From assembly GCF_918797505.1 (NCBI RefSeq), contig NC_092797.1, positions 27,417,372 through 27,481,371 on the forward strand: DNA of 64,000 nucleotides. Direction: 5' to 3'. Positions within the stretch are counted from its first letter, which is position 1, and each line of letters opens with the position of its first letter. The notes under the pieces were generated by a model, which worked only from the letters and a program-made list of their open reading frames with translations, had not been told where the DNA came from and did not search any database. Positions 34,501 to 45,700 of this stretch are shown piece by piece. The DNA comes from Bemisia tabaci (Eukaryota > Arthropoda > Insecta > Hemiptera > Aleyrodidae). A program made the position numbers and the translations under genes.

Positions 34501-37500
34501 GTCAATTATCATCCGTTAATATTGCAATAAATAAACGTCATCGATAAAATCGCGATACATTCTCGGATCAAATCGCAACTTACCGCGATCACTGCAACTT
34601 GGGACTTACGTTATCACTAACCTTGATTTCCAGGTTGATATCGCACTGCATTTCTGCATTTTCGTAGTTTTTGTTGACAGTCGGAATATTTGCTGGAAGA
34701 TCTTATTTTCCATCGTTTACTTTTAACAACCTAAATTATCACCATGGAGTTCTTAGTTATTATTGCTGCCGCAAATCATGTGCTCAGCTGTTCGAATGAG
34801 TGAGCATGGAAGGTGTCAAAGCTGAAGCATTTACATCTTTTCTCACTCTCCTTCTCAGCTTAAGTTGGAAACAATGTTCTCCAGAGAATGATCTGAGGGG
34901 CTTGGAGGACACGGCGCATAAGTGCAGTTTTTGAAAAATTAAGATATTAACGATTTGAATTAAAGCTAGTCTTAATGCATATTTTGTGAAAAATTTGCTC
35001 CCAAATGCGAATTTTTAAGCATCTAAAAGTCAGTTTGAACTTTCTTTCCGCCATAAGGATCCATGTAATTTCGAAACTTCAAACACATATTTCTCGGAAC
35101 AGCAAAAACTGCACCTGTGCGGCTGTCCTCCAAGCCCCTCATTTTCAAGCGCGACTCAAAACTCGTATATGTATTTCCCGATCGCCGAAACTGCAGATCT
35201 TACTGCGGGAAATAAGAGATTTTCGGGATTTTTTTCTTCCACTGAAAAATTGACATTTTATTGAAGAATTTTAAGATCATATTTGAATTTTGCAGCCAAA
35301 AATACGAAGGAATTTTTCACGAACGCCTGAGACTTTTCCGAACTTTCTTAGGTAGTAAAATTCCTCCCGTCTATCGACCCCATCCGCCTCACAGTGGATC
35401 GAGTCAATCAGGGAGGTCGGACATGAAATTTTCGACTAAAACTGCAAATTTTGATGTTTAATTCGCCAAATTTTAAAGTTTAAGGGGTGCTTCAAGTCGA
35501 AAATTTCACGAGGAAATCAATGAAACCACTTTTAAAATCTCAAAACTTTGTCTGAATGGAGTTAAAAGCGTTTAAAGTCTTCAAATTTTGTCCGACCTAT
35601 CCTATTGGTTCGATCCATTGTGCGCCTGTTCACGGTAACGTTGCATGCTACGTAATCCTATTTACCACCGTATGAAACTCATCCGATCGGTTATTCTGTG
35701 CTTAAAAAGTAGGTTGATAATTTCCTTGGACAGCAGGCTTGGACGCCTGGAATGTTATTCTTGCCGTTAAAGACGAATATTAATGTACTTTTTATCCAGC
35801 ATTTAGGTACCAGTTTTTCGGAAACTTCAATTTCAGTAGCTGAGACCAAAAATGGCCTTAATTTTTCTCACGTTGCACCATTTTCTCGGAAAATCTAATA
35901 TCTTCTCAAAAGAAAGAAAGAAATAAATAGTTACACAATTTTTTAAGGAAAATTTCGATGTTTTTATTTATTTTTTTTTTTTTAACGATCTGAGTTGATG
36001 GATAAGCACAGATATCAATTTTAGAATCGATTCCATAGACCCATTCAGAATTAGCTTCTTCAAATTTGGAGGCAAAAGTTTTTTCGTCTGGTGTTATCAT
36101 CAGGGCCAGATTTACCTATTTGCCGCCCATGGGCCGCCTGTATTTTGCCGCCCCCTTCTCATTCGTTTTGAAACATCAATAAAAACCATCAAGTGAACGT
36201 GCCAGAGAAGGAGTGGTGCATGAGACGCGTCTAATTGTGTTGGACACATTGTTGCGAAAGCCCTGTCAACACTTCTAACAAAAGTTCACGTAACTTTGCG
36301 CGAAAGTGAAGTTCCGTAAACCCACCTTTGTGTGGACAAGGCCTTACATGTATAAGAAATGAACGATGAAATAATGAAAGAACCAACATAAATGTGGTTT
36401 AATGATTTTAACTTCCGCCGCGCCGCGCAAACCGCACTGTGTTTGACGCAATGCTTGAAGTATTCCGACAGTCTTGTAGGCGCTATGATTTTCACGCCGA
36501 CCGCTGCTGAACGCACTGTGTTTGACGCAATGTGTGAAGTATTCATGCAGTCTTGTAGGCGCTATCCGTTTCACGCTGACCGCACTATGTTTGATGCAAT
36601 GCGAGAAGTATTCGTGCAGTCTTGTAGGCGCTAATATGTGTTTCATGCCGATCGATTGCCGCGCCGAGGCTTCTCCTTTTCATCTCAAGTCCTCGTCATC
36701 GCCGTTCCAGGCCAAATTGCGTGTTTGGTTTCTCTCTCAACTCGACTAATTAAAGGTGCTATCACATGTATCACTGAAAGATAACAAAATTAGAAATTAC
36801 TAGACTCTCAGGAAATGAGAGATTTTGTCGCCTTTTTTCGTTCATAATTTTTTTTTCTAAATCCGATTTTTTTTATACCTATACATTTCAAAAAATTGCA
36901 AAATTTGCCGCCCCCTAGATTTTACGCCATGGGCCGCGGCCCATTTGGCCACCCCCTTAATCCGGCCCTGGTTATCATCAATATTTATGATAGAAGTTTC
37001 ACAGTTTTCATCATCAGATATCCTAAAATCATCATGAATTATCCTCATAATGAGCTATGTTGTAGCTATCTCTTCAATCTTTCAGTACATTCCACACGCT
37101 TTGAAATAACCAATAAAACCCCAATCTTGCCTCCTAAATGAGTATTTTTTGAAGTTTTGAAGCCCAGGACTGAATACATCAGGTCACCTCTTTGCTCTTG
37201 AGGGCATTCTCATTTCAGGAAACTCACTCAAATTTTAGAAGTTGTTCTGCTACTTATTTGAAACGCTGAATTCGGAACCAAAATTTTTCGTCTAGAGGAA
37301 ATGAAAGAAGGCAGCTCACCTTTCTATGCCCTCATCCTCCCCTTTCGTCTACTCTAATTTCCATTTCCACGTCTACTGATTTTTTCCTTTTTTTCAATCT
37401 TGTTTCAGATTTTCGGGTTGGGCATTTTAGTCGTCGGAATATGGGCCTGGCTAGAGAAAGATACTTTCAACAATCTAAGTCAGTTAACTCATATTGCTCT

Positions 37501-40500
37501 GGATCCTGCCTTCATTTTAATACTTGGTGGTGAGTTTTTTGGGTTGAATTTTAGCGTAGCCGATAAAGTTCATGTAGTGTCTAAGCCTTCATTTAGTATT
37601 ATTTTCCTAAAGTCCCAGCACTATTGCAGTTATTTGCTTAAAGTACCCATTAAATCTCAAATATGGTAGTACTCTTTATCTTATCATACGACCCCTTCCA
37701 TTTTATTTCTCCTTTCTTCTATTAACTGAAAGGAAGGAAAGGGTTTTTTTATTCTCAGTTTTAGAAAATTAAAATATCATTTTCTAGTAGATCAACACTG
37801 GATTTGCTGATAATTCCTGGTGTGTAAATTTTTGGGTTGTGGTTTTCCTCTGTCCACTTTTTTTATTAATTTTATTTTACCATTTCAAGTATCTCTTTTT
37901 CTTTTTTTCTATGCAGGAACTCTTACATTTGTAATAGGTTTTACTGGATGTGTTGGAGCTCTCAGAGAAAATACTTGCCTGTTGGCAACGGTGAGTTAAT
38001 GATTTTTATTCCTTTCCTTAATGTCCTCAACTTTCATCGGAGGCATATTTTAATGTGTTGTGTGATTTTCTGTATTTCAAAGCATGCGGCTTTGTTACAT
38101 CACTGATCCAGCAAAAAACTGAACTATAATCTGTCTTATTGTGTGTCCCGAAGATGCATTTTGTTGCATTGTAAGATGTCATGACAAAATACAGTTAAGA
38201 ATTTCCATCGTGTATAGGCCTGTTTATTTGAAAGCATGCGCCCTTGTCCTTTTCTTTTCTAATTTTTTAGCTTCTATTGTCAGATTCAAGAAAAATAAAT
38301 CAATATTTCTAATTTTCAACCCCCAGAATTATATGATTTTTCAATTTATTTACATACTTACATATTCTTAACTTATTCTTTGTTTCTTTTCCAGTATGCA
38401 ATTTTTCTTGCCCTAATACTTCTTTTTGAAATGACAGCTGGTACTCTTGGTTTTATTTTCAAAGACTGGGTAAGTCACTAGTATTCTAATTTGATGCTTG
38501 GTTTCTGTTTGCTTTTATGTTTTAATGAATCAGTATATCTTGGTCTGCTGCTTTTAAAGAATATGATATATCTAGGTAATCACTTCAAATATTAATTTAA
38601 AATTCATAGGAAGGTTACGCAACAAGATTTAAGAGCAACTTTGAGCAAGATGATAGTTGCACAATTTCTTTATTGAGAAGTTGCAGGGAGGCATGCATGA
38701 ACATCCAAGAACATTGGATCAACAGCAACAAGTAGACGTGAAGAGATAAAACTAAATTTAACATCACAGAATCCATTAAAGCGCTTTTCTCAAATCGATA
38801 TTCCAATGCGTTTGTTTTTTTTGGTTCACTGGGGAGGGTGGTGTTAAAATTTTTATTAAAAAATCTGAAAATATGTTTACCTTCATCTGGATGCCAGGCT
38901 TAAGTGGGGCACCGGTACCCATTTGAAAAAAAAGAAAAAACCATTGAGCAATTGTAACTTGAATTCCACACTTTCCTTTCAAACTTTTACAACATTGGTC
39001 CAAAACAAACGCTCTCACAAGCAAGAAAGAGAAAAAGTTAATACGTTCTTTTAAAATGTAATTTTCTAGATAAAAAACCAAGCAACTGGAGGGTTCCAAA
39101 CTTTCATTGTGCATTACAGAGAAGATCCAGACCAGCAAAATTTAATCGACTGGATTCAAGAAGACTGGGTAAGTGAGCTCCTTTCCACTTAATACACCAT
39201 TCCAATCTATTATTGATATTCCATTTTTGCGTGATATTTTGTACCTATCAGAGTGCAGCGCATGGTTTGATTACTTTGATGGAAGAAGAAAAAGAGGAAA
39301 AATTTCCTTTGATAATTTAGGTTTTTCTTTTTTTTATCTCCCCCCCATTGTTCACATTGTTTGACCCGTGCAGGAAATCTTTCCTCTCAAATTGAAAGAA
39401 GTGGTTTGAAATCCGTTTACCTCAGAATAATAGCAGGCCGAGAGTTAATAAATAGCCTTACTGCCATGAAAAACGAAGTTACTGATAGTAATAGATATGA
39501 TAATACCGAATTACAGTGTTGGTATCACACCACGAACTGGCCAAATGGAAGTTCAAAATTCACACATCAGTATGATTAAAAATTCTATTATCTAAGTTTT
39601 CATGAAAAGCAGGAGAAGAAAAATGCGCCCAGCTCAGGGTTTTTTCTACTCTCCACTTAATATCTTTACCCCCTTAAGAACCATTAACTTAATGCTGTTA
39701 TTGGTCTATGTTATGTTACAGTTACAATGTTGTGGCATTGAAGGACCCAAAGACTGGGACAAGAACAACTATTTTAATTGTTCTTCTCATGATGTTGGAA
39801 GCAGAGAAGCATGCGGTGTGCCATTTTCTTGTTGTCGAAGGAAACCTAATGTACGTTCTTTCCTTTCTTTTTTTCTGGCGCAATTATTTTTCTTTTTCAG
39901 TCATGACTCTTATACCTATCTCGCCGTAATTGGATGAGTCTAATGAAATAGAAGTGTCCACTGGATGAAATCTGCAATTTTTTTGAATTTGTTAATTTGG
40001 CCTTGTCTCAAAGAAGGAAGCAAAAGCTTTGAATGAATGGGTATTCCTCATTTTGGATGTTTGAACAGCTATTGAAGGAGATCACATCTGTTTTTAGCAG
40101 TGAAAGGGGTACAATTTTTCTCTTGACTCATACTACCCAAACTCTATTACTGTCACTTTTATTTTCTCCTTTAAAGTATGCATATCGTCGATTCGAAATA
40201 CATGCAATCAAAATGTAGACACTGGTTCCCCCAAATCATCATAAAACATTAAGATATGATGAAATTACAGTTTTTATCCCTCTTTCTATCGTTTTATGTT
40301 TTTATGACAATTTTACTTCCTCTACCTGCATTTCTGCAAGGACGCGAGGAATTAAAAACCAGTCATGTGTAAATTCACAGGTCTGAAAACTTTATTAATA
40401 TCATTTGCTACACAAAATTGATTCCCTGCCGTCAATATGTAAAAGATCTTTTTAAAAAGTAAGACACCTTTATGTATGTATGATTTCCAATAATGATTCT

Positions 40501-42798
40501 TTTGACTTAAATGATTTTGAGATTCGTAGAAAAATTGCTGTTTTTAAAAATAAAGGTTCCTTACTGTGGGTTTCTGCAATAATATCTTTTATTCCTTTGA
40601 TGCACTTTTACTAACCTTTCTGTTTTTGTGCTCATCAGGAACTGATAAAAAATAAGCAGTGTGGCTATGATGTGCGGAAACCTGGCTATGTAAGTATTTC
40701 TAAATAGTTCAAAAATTACCTCTTTCCATTTCCAACTCGGTTTCAACAAAGCTATTCAACTCAAATTATAAAATTGAGCTGCAGGAATTTCACATAGTTA
40801 TGAAACATAAAAAAAACAACAACAAGGATGAAGAAAAATGTCTTGTCGCAGCAGCAGAATCCCAATGCTTTGTCTGCAGAGAGTGCTCATAAAATGTAAT
40901 TAAAAAGCAAGGCTAACACATTTTCTACACTCATCTGATCTTTCTGAGTAACTCTGGTTGACCCTAGAATCTCGAGAATATTGCAGCCATTTTTTTTTCT
41001 TTATTTTTTTATTTTTAAGGGTTGACTCATTACTATTTAGTGATTTAGTGCGAGTTTCGACTATTCATCAATATTTTCTCAGTTTCAAAGTGCCATTGAC
41101 TGTGAGTAAGTACAATTAAGTATCCGGATCTGTGAAAAGGGACCTCATCTTCCGGAATAAAATTTTCAAAAAATTTCAACTTTCTTCAAATGCATAAAGG
41201 AAGAAAATTTGGTAATTTTTGCGCAAGTTTGACCCTGAAAGCTTGAAATTGAAGAAGACTTGAGTTTTGAAGTTCCAAGACTAAAAAAGTTGTAGAAAAA
41301 TGTGTTGTTAGCCTTTGAAAAAATCAACAAATACCTTCTGCCGGAAGGCGAAGCACCTTGTCACAGATCCAGTCACATGTTCGATGCTTATGAAAAGTAG
41401 AAACTTAAACCGGTTTCTTTTAAATTAGTTTGCTGATGGTTGGACCAATCTAACTCCAGCACAAATGCAAGAACCAAACATTTTTGAAAGAGGTTGCTTA
41501 CGTGCTGGGGAAGAATGGATGGAAGCTAATATGATAACGGTGACCAGTGTGGTCATGGCATTTGCCATAGTGCAGGTATCAAGTTGGTCATCAGTTTGCT
41601 GTTAATGTAATTTTTTTTTTTGAATTTGAATTTGAAAAGTAACCTTACCCAGAGACTTTTTATTTGTTCCATTTGTCTGTAGTGTCTGTTTTAGAATGTA
41701 TGCTATTCCCTCAATGCACTTTTCAATTTATTTTTTAGATGATATCTCCTTCAAATTAATGCCCTCATGTAAATGTTGTGTAGTGGTCTCAATTTTTATG
41801 ATTTGGTTATTTTAATCCTATTAGCATCATTTAGTGTATTTCTGCTAGCATTTTGATTACATCAAAAACAATCATATTTTCCAAAAAAACTTCATTGTTT
41901 CTGCTTTTTGTTTTTGTTCTTAGAAGCAATTTTAATTTATTTGTATTTTTGTTAGAAACTTGACCCTGCAAAGATAATTTATCAGCGAGGCTGTGTAGAT
42001 GCGGCAGAAGAATGGGTAGAAATTAATATTTTATACATCGCTTCAATTTGTTTTATATCTGGATTTTTTAAGGTATTACACTCAAAATATCACTGCTTAA
42101 TTTTTTTAATTGTTCATGACAGCTGCAATTATATTTATGCCTGATTTAGCTATGGTGTGTTTAATGCATGCTTTGTTAAAAATTTCAAATTTGAACGGAA
42201 TAGTTGGCCAGCTACTTGAATAATTATTTATTTTTATACTGAAGAAAAATTTGTTTGTTGTAATGAAACCATTTTCATAAAAAATGTTAAGTCCTAAGAT
42301 ACACAAGAACATAAGTCTCTTGGAGCTCTCAGGTAATAATTGATCTCCCAGTCGAAAATACAAATGTTTATTTAAATTAAATGTTTAAAATTCCTGATAC
42401 GCCTGGGTGACCAGTCAAGTTATGTAATTATACATATCACTTTCCAAATTTTGCATTAATTTCTGTTTGAAAGTAGCTGATCCTAATATTCTGCCACTAA
42501 AATATTTACCATCAAGAGTGCATAATAACATCTTCCAACAACGATGGAAATTGGCGAACTCACCAAAATTTAGTATTGAACATCGAAAATATAAACTTCT
42601 TATTTAAATGTGCTCAGAGCGTTTCCTAATTTTCTTATGATCTTTCCTCATTTCCCAGTCACAAAATTCTTTGTCTTTTTCTGATAACTGAATAGTAATC
42701 TTTAATTATTCCTTTCTTTTTCTTTCCAGATTTTAGGAATATGTTTTGCGCAAAATCTGAGAGCAGACATATTTGCTCAGAAAGCCAAATGGCATTGA
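31505..42798 (+). CDS. TspanC8-type tetraspanin with two alternative exon 8 forms (284 or 274 aa)
   Basis: Exons: 31505-31594, 37409-37529, 37917-37990, 38395-38469, 39070-39168, 39722-39850, 40639-40689, then 41429-41575 or 41956-42072, then 42730-42798. All have GT-AG borders and both versions read in frame. Tetraspanins are four-pass membrane organisers. TspanC8 members (TSPAN5/14/15/17; Tsp3A, Tsp26A and Tsp86D in fly) carry ADAM10 to the cell surface and so influence Notch cleavage. Membrane segments lie at about 17-44, 63-84, 93-115 and in exons 8/9. GCVGALREN follows TM2. The large loop has CCG (156-158), FNC, EAC, SCC, QCG and RGC, giving eight cysteines, the mark of TspanC8. ENT, FKDW and QNLIDW match TSPAN5/17-like proteins. 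Intron 1 (5.8 kb) contains an antisense IF1 gene and a hAT element. I cannot say which fly paralogue is the orthologue. Confidence 0.92.
31721..34659 (-). CDS. ATPIF1: mitochondrial ATPase inhibitor factor 1 (IF1), nested antisense in a tetraspanin intron
   Basis: Exon 2 is 32691-32838 and exon 3 is 31721-31813, with good borders (TTTTGCAG/GTAAGT and ACTTTTTTCAG). A proposed first exon, 34622-34659, starts with ATG, ends at a GTTAGT donor and supplies the required two leftover bases; it is the least certain part. The joined frame encodes 92 aa. The inhibitory core GSIRDAGGAFGKRE (38-51) and ESYFYKKQREQL (56-67) are diagnostic of IF1, preceded by a poly-Gly stretch as in insect IF1. IF1 binds F1-ATPase and blocks ATP hydrolysis when matrix pH falls. 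The N-terminal residues (Ser, Arg, Lys, no acidic residue before Asp28) suit a mitochondrial import signal. After QREQLKKLKEQ the protein ends within about 19 residues and lacks most of the usual coiled coil. It starts within, and is transcribed opposite to, tetraspanin intron 1. Confidence 0.8.
32451..32506. repeat. CAGTAGTATA-type microsatellite
   Basis: An irregular run of CAGTAGTA / TACAGTA words in the IF1 intron and tetraspanin intron 1. Confidence 0.7.
33694..33919. repeat. dispersed repeat family C, copy 2
   Basis: Diverged copy of 15711-15934 in the same orientation, sharing AGAACGCCGTATGA, ATCACGAAT, CTGAAAATTTCATTAA, CATAACTTCCTTCAAAAAT and ATTCGAATGCT. Non-coding. Confidence 0.6.
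34254..34604. mobile_element. MITE-like element rich in CGATAAAATCG palindromes
   Basis: Imperfect end repeats CCCCAAGTAGCA and TGCAACTTGGGA bound an interior with many CGATAAAATC, GCGATAAA and GATTTTATC words in both orientations. It is non-coding and lies about 18 bases from the proposed IF1 exon 1. Confidence 0.55.
34894..35141. mobile_element. MITE family A, copy 2
   Basis: Termini TGAGGGGCTTGGAGGACA and TGTCCTCCAAGCCCCTCA are perfect 18-bp inverted repeats, better preserved than in the copy at 23652-23902. GCATAAGTGCAGTTTTT is the shared subterminal word. Confidence 0.85.
36101..36970. mobile_element. non-autonomous hAT-type element, 870 bp, with perfect 8-bp target duplication
   Basis: CAGGGCCAGATTTACC at the left and GGATTAAGG-type GGCCGGATTAAGGGGGTGG (inverse of the right end) give imperfect inverted ends starting CAGGGCC. 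The element is flanked on both sides by GTTATCAT (36093-36100 and 36971-36978), the 8-bp duplication typical of hAT transposition. No transposase is encoded. About three tandem units of roughly 70-78 bp (core TTTGACGCAATG...AGTCTTGTAGGCGCTA) lie at about 36421-36645. Confidence 0.9.
41123..41375. mobile_element. MITE family B, copy 1
   Basis: Ends TCCGGATCTGTGAAAAGG and TTGTCACAGATCCAGTCAC are inverted. The interior includes AAGTTTGACCCTGAAAGCT, shared with the copy at 44666-44920. It lies in tetraspanin intron 7. Confidence 0.7.
41429..41575 (+). other. tetraspanin alternative exon 8a
   Basis: 49 codons, phase 0 at both ends, acceptor TTTCTTTTAAATTAG and donor GTATCA. It encodes the end of the large loop (with a 10-residue insertion and an NLT sequon followed by Pro), the eighth cysteine (RGC, Cys236) and most of TM4, ending AFAIVQ. 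Confidence 0.85.
41956..42072 (+). other. tetraspanin alternative exon 8b
   Basis: 39 codons, phase 0 at both ends, acceptor TTGTATTTTTGTTAG and donor GTATTA. It encodes the same parts as 8a: RGC (Cys226), EEW and TM4, ending SGFFK. From the cysteine to the exon end both forms have exactly 27 residues and align without gaps. Including both would duplicate TM4, so they should be used one at a time. Confidence 0.85.
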
Positions 42799-45700
42799 CA
42801 TTCACAGATGCCCACTATGGTTTAGTGGACCCAACTTTACTATTTATCCGTAGCTCGTATGTATTCATTAATTTATATATTACTATATTATTATGTATCC
42901 TCAAATTTAAAGCCGATTTTCTCTTTCACAGTAATTTTTGAACTGCCATGATGAGTATTTAGTTTTTTCAGGCATTAGGTTCTCATTTTGCCCTAATTTT
43001 TTTCGAATTAGAGGGCTAGTTCTAGGACAGTCGTGACTGTCCAATATTTTTCTTTGACAGAATATTTTTTCCCGTCTGATCTTGATTCCTGTTAGGTTTT
43101 TATCAGTAGAACTCAGATGATCAATAGTATTAAAAATCGGCTGAGTGTGTGATATTTAGAAGTAAAACTTTCATCCAATGTATTATTACATCATAATCTT
43201 AAGTGTTGAAAAGTAAATTTATTTTTTCATTCATATTAAATGCAATAATAATGTGATAGTACAAACAATCGTATTTATACATGATGATGCCATGGTCATG
43301 CTTGGAAATGTATAAAAGATTTAGGCACCCGCGTATGTGAAATGGTAGTCCTGTTGTGTAACTGGTGTTTATCGGCTTGATACTTAATTTGATATGTAGG
43401 TCTCTTGTTAGTATTAGAGGAACAAGATCGATTCAACAAAGAATTGTTTTCTCAGATTTGCCTTGGAACGAAGTACTGAGTATTTTTCTTTTTACAACTT
43501 GCCTCCGACCATTTGATTCAACTTTTTCCACTCAACTTCTCCAAGAAGAGAGAAAACTTCAACAAGCTTTCTACTTTTTTTTTTTTAAAGCTTGTGCTAT
43601 TCTTTCATCCAAGTAACCGAAAATTAGGATTCAGTCGAGCAAGTGCTGCAAAAAATTGCAATCGAGAAAATGAAAAAAAAGTACTTAGCTTCCTTTCTAT
43701 TTTAAATGTTTGATTTTTGGTTCGTCCATTCCAAACTCTTGATGATCGTAATTCTGCTTAAAAATGTTTCTTTCAAAGAAATGGGACAAAGAAAAAGAAG
43801 TGAGTAATTTTTGCTTTTTTCCTGTAAAAAGACCGATTTTTTCACTCATACACAAAAAATGAAACAAAAACTCACTAGATGTTCAATACACTGCTTTTAC
43901 TTAAGGTCGTGTATTACTTCTATGATCTTATATCCAGTCAAAATAAATATTATACACTCCGATGGCTAAACCTGGAAACCTTGTGCTTTCTTACCAGTGT
44001 TTCAAAATAGCAGTTCCACTTAAATTTTTTCGAAAAGGAACAAGCCAAATTGTCTTTATTTAGAGTCCTTTTAAGACTAGCTCTGAAATAGAGATGTGAA
44101 ATCACAAAAATTTTCAAGGAACTACGTTCATCAATGATACAATAATACAATGAAGTCTCTTATGGCGCAGATAGAGGTATGTTGTTTCTAAGTTTAGTCA
44201 TCAATATGGAACCTTCTCTCATTTTGTTTATTCATGCCTTCCCACTTAAAACATATATTTCCAAGTGTCAATATTTTAATACTCCTATTTATTTTTAATA
44301 GCCCTAATATTTGCTTAATAATTTTTTTTATTATTTTGCATGTTCTATTAGTGCTATAAGTTAAGATGCCAATCTCATCCCGTCTTTTGGTGATGTATTA
44401 CTAAGCTTATGACTGTTTTGCGGGATCATTGTCGTCTTTATGTATGTAAAGTGTCGGGCCAGAACTCATCTCCATTTGTAGTATCCAGTGTTGTATGGAA
44501 ATACATGGCTCATCATGAGTTTTTCTGCGAATCTGAGAAAATACTTGGCAATTTGCATTAACTGGCTGTGTGGTCCGGACTTTTCCTACTTTTTTGTTTT
44601 GTTCCAGTTTCCTCTTAATATTGACCGAAGTTTGTTTCCCTCAATTTTTGAAGCTAACTTCAGTTGTGACCGGATCTGTGGAAAGGGCCGTATCTTCTGG
44701 GAGAACATTTGTCTTAACTTTTTTCAAATACCTAAAGGGAGACAATCTGGAACTTTTGGCGTAAGTTTGACCCTGAAAGCTGAAAAATTGAAGGAGACAT
44801 GAGCCATGAAGTTTCAAAGCAAAAATTCCCAGGTTCAAGTAAAACGTGGTATCAATTTTCGCCAAAATTAGGGAAAATTTTCTCCCTAAAGACAAGGTTT
44901 CTTTTCACAGATCTGATCACGAATGCAATCCATGAAATAAGTTGTAATCCTCGCAAAATTGTCCACTTTTGCCCTGTAATTATAAGCCAATTTCTATGTT
45001 TTTCCATGAGATGTGTGTGTCAAAAAAGAGAGTCTAATTAGGCAGGCACATAGTTGAAGCTAAGTTCGGCAAAAAGGGAAGTGTTTATCAAGGTTATGTG
45101 CAATGAACCGTAGACTGGCAAAGTGGAAAGAATGATCTTCATAGGTTTGAAGCCAAGTATTCATGAGTAGTATTTGTTGGAGTAATGTTTATGAAAAATT
45201 TGAAATCCAAAACATGTTTTACTTCGTATAGTTTCCTCAATTGACCTCTATCGCCCTCGTCCCTTGTAGTCGCCCATGTTTCCTTCAACTGAGGAACAAT
45301 GAGAGGAACTGTATAAAAATAAGCTTTCAAGATTTATTCAAAGATATAACTTTTATGTGTTCCTTATGCCTCTACTTATTACTGTTTTCATCAGCCTTGT
45401 TTTAATTTCTTTAGCTGATAAGAAATCTATTACCGCTGAATTTAAATTCAGAGTGCTTAAAGCCTGAGATCTGCTCAAGCGTAATTTTACTTCAATAAAT
45501 TGATTTAAAATCAATTATTGAGTAGGTAGGTAACGAAGTCTTACTTTTTATTCTGCACTTTCATTAAGTTTCTACTTTTCTCTCTGTTACTGCCAATTGT
45601 TGTTTGTTTTTCTATGGTTTTATTTAAAATCTCTTCGCTGTTTATTTGTGTTCATTTGTTCTTTGAAAAGAAGTTGGATAAATCTAACTGAATTTTAAGC

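Noticed and set aside
38776..39138. 120-codon minus-strand ORF
   Set aside because: Largely antisense shadow of the tetraspanin exon at 39070-39168 and its flanking intron.
39361..39579. ORF containing LQCWYHTTNW in tetraspanin intron 5, resembling the LQCCG...DW exon
   Set aside because: The second cysteine and the rest of the exon are missing and there is no usable donor; the similarity is too short to call a decayed duplicate exon.
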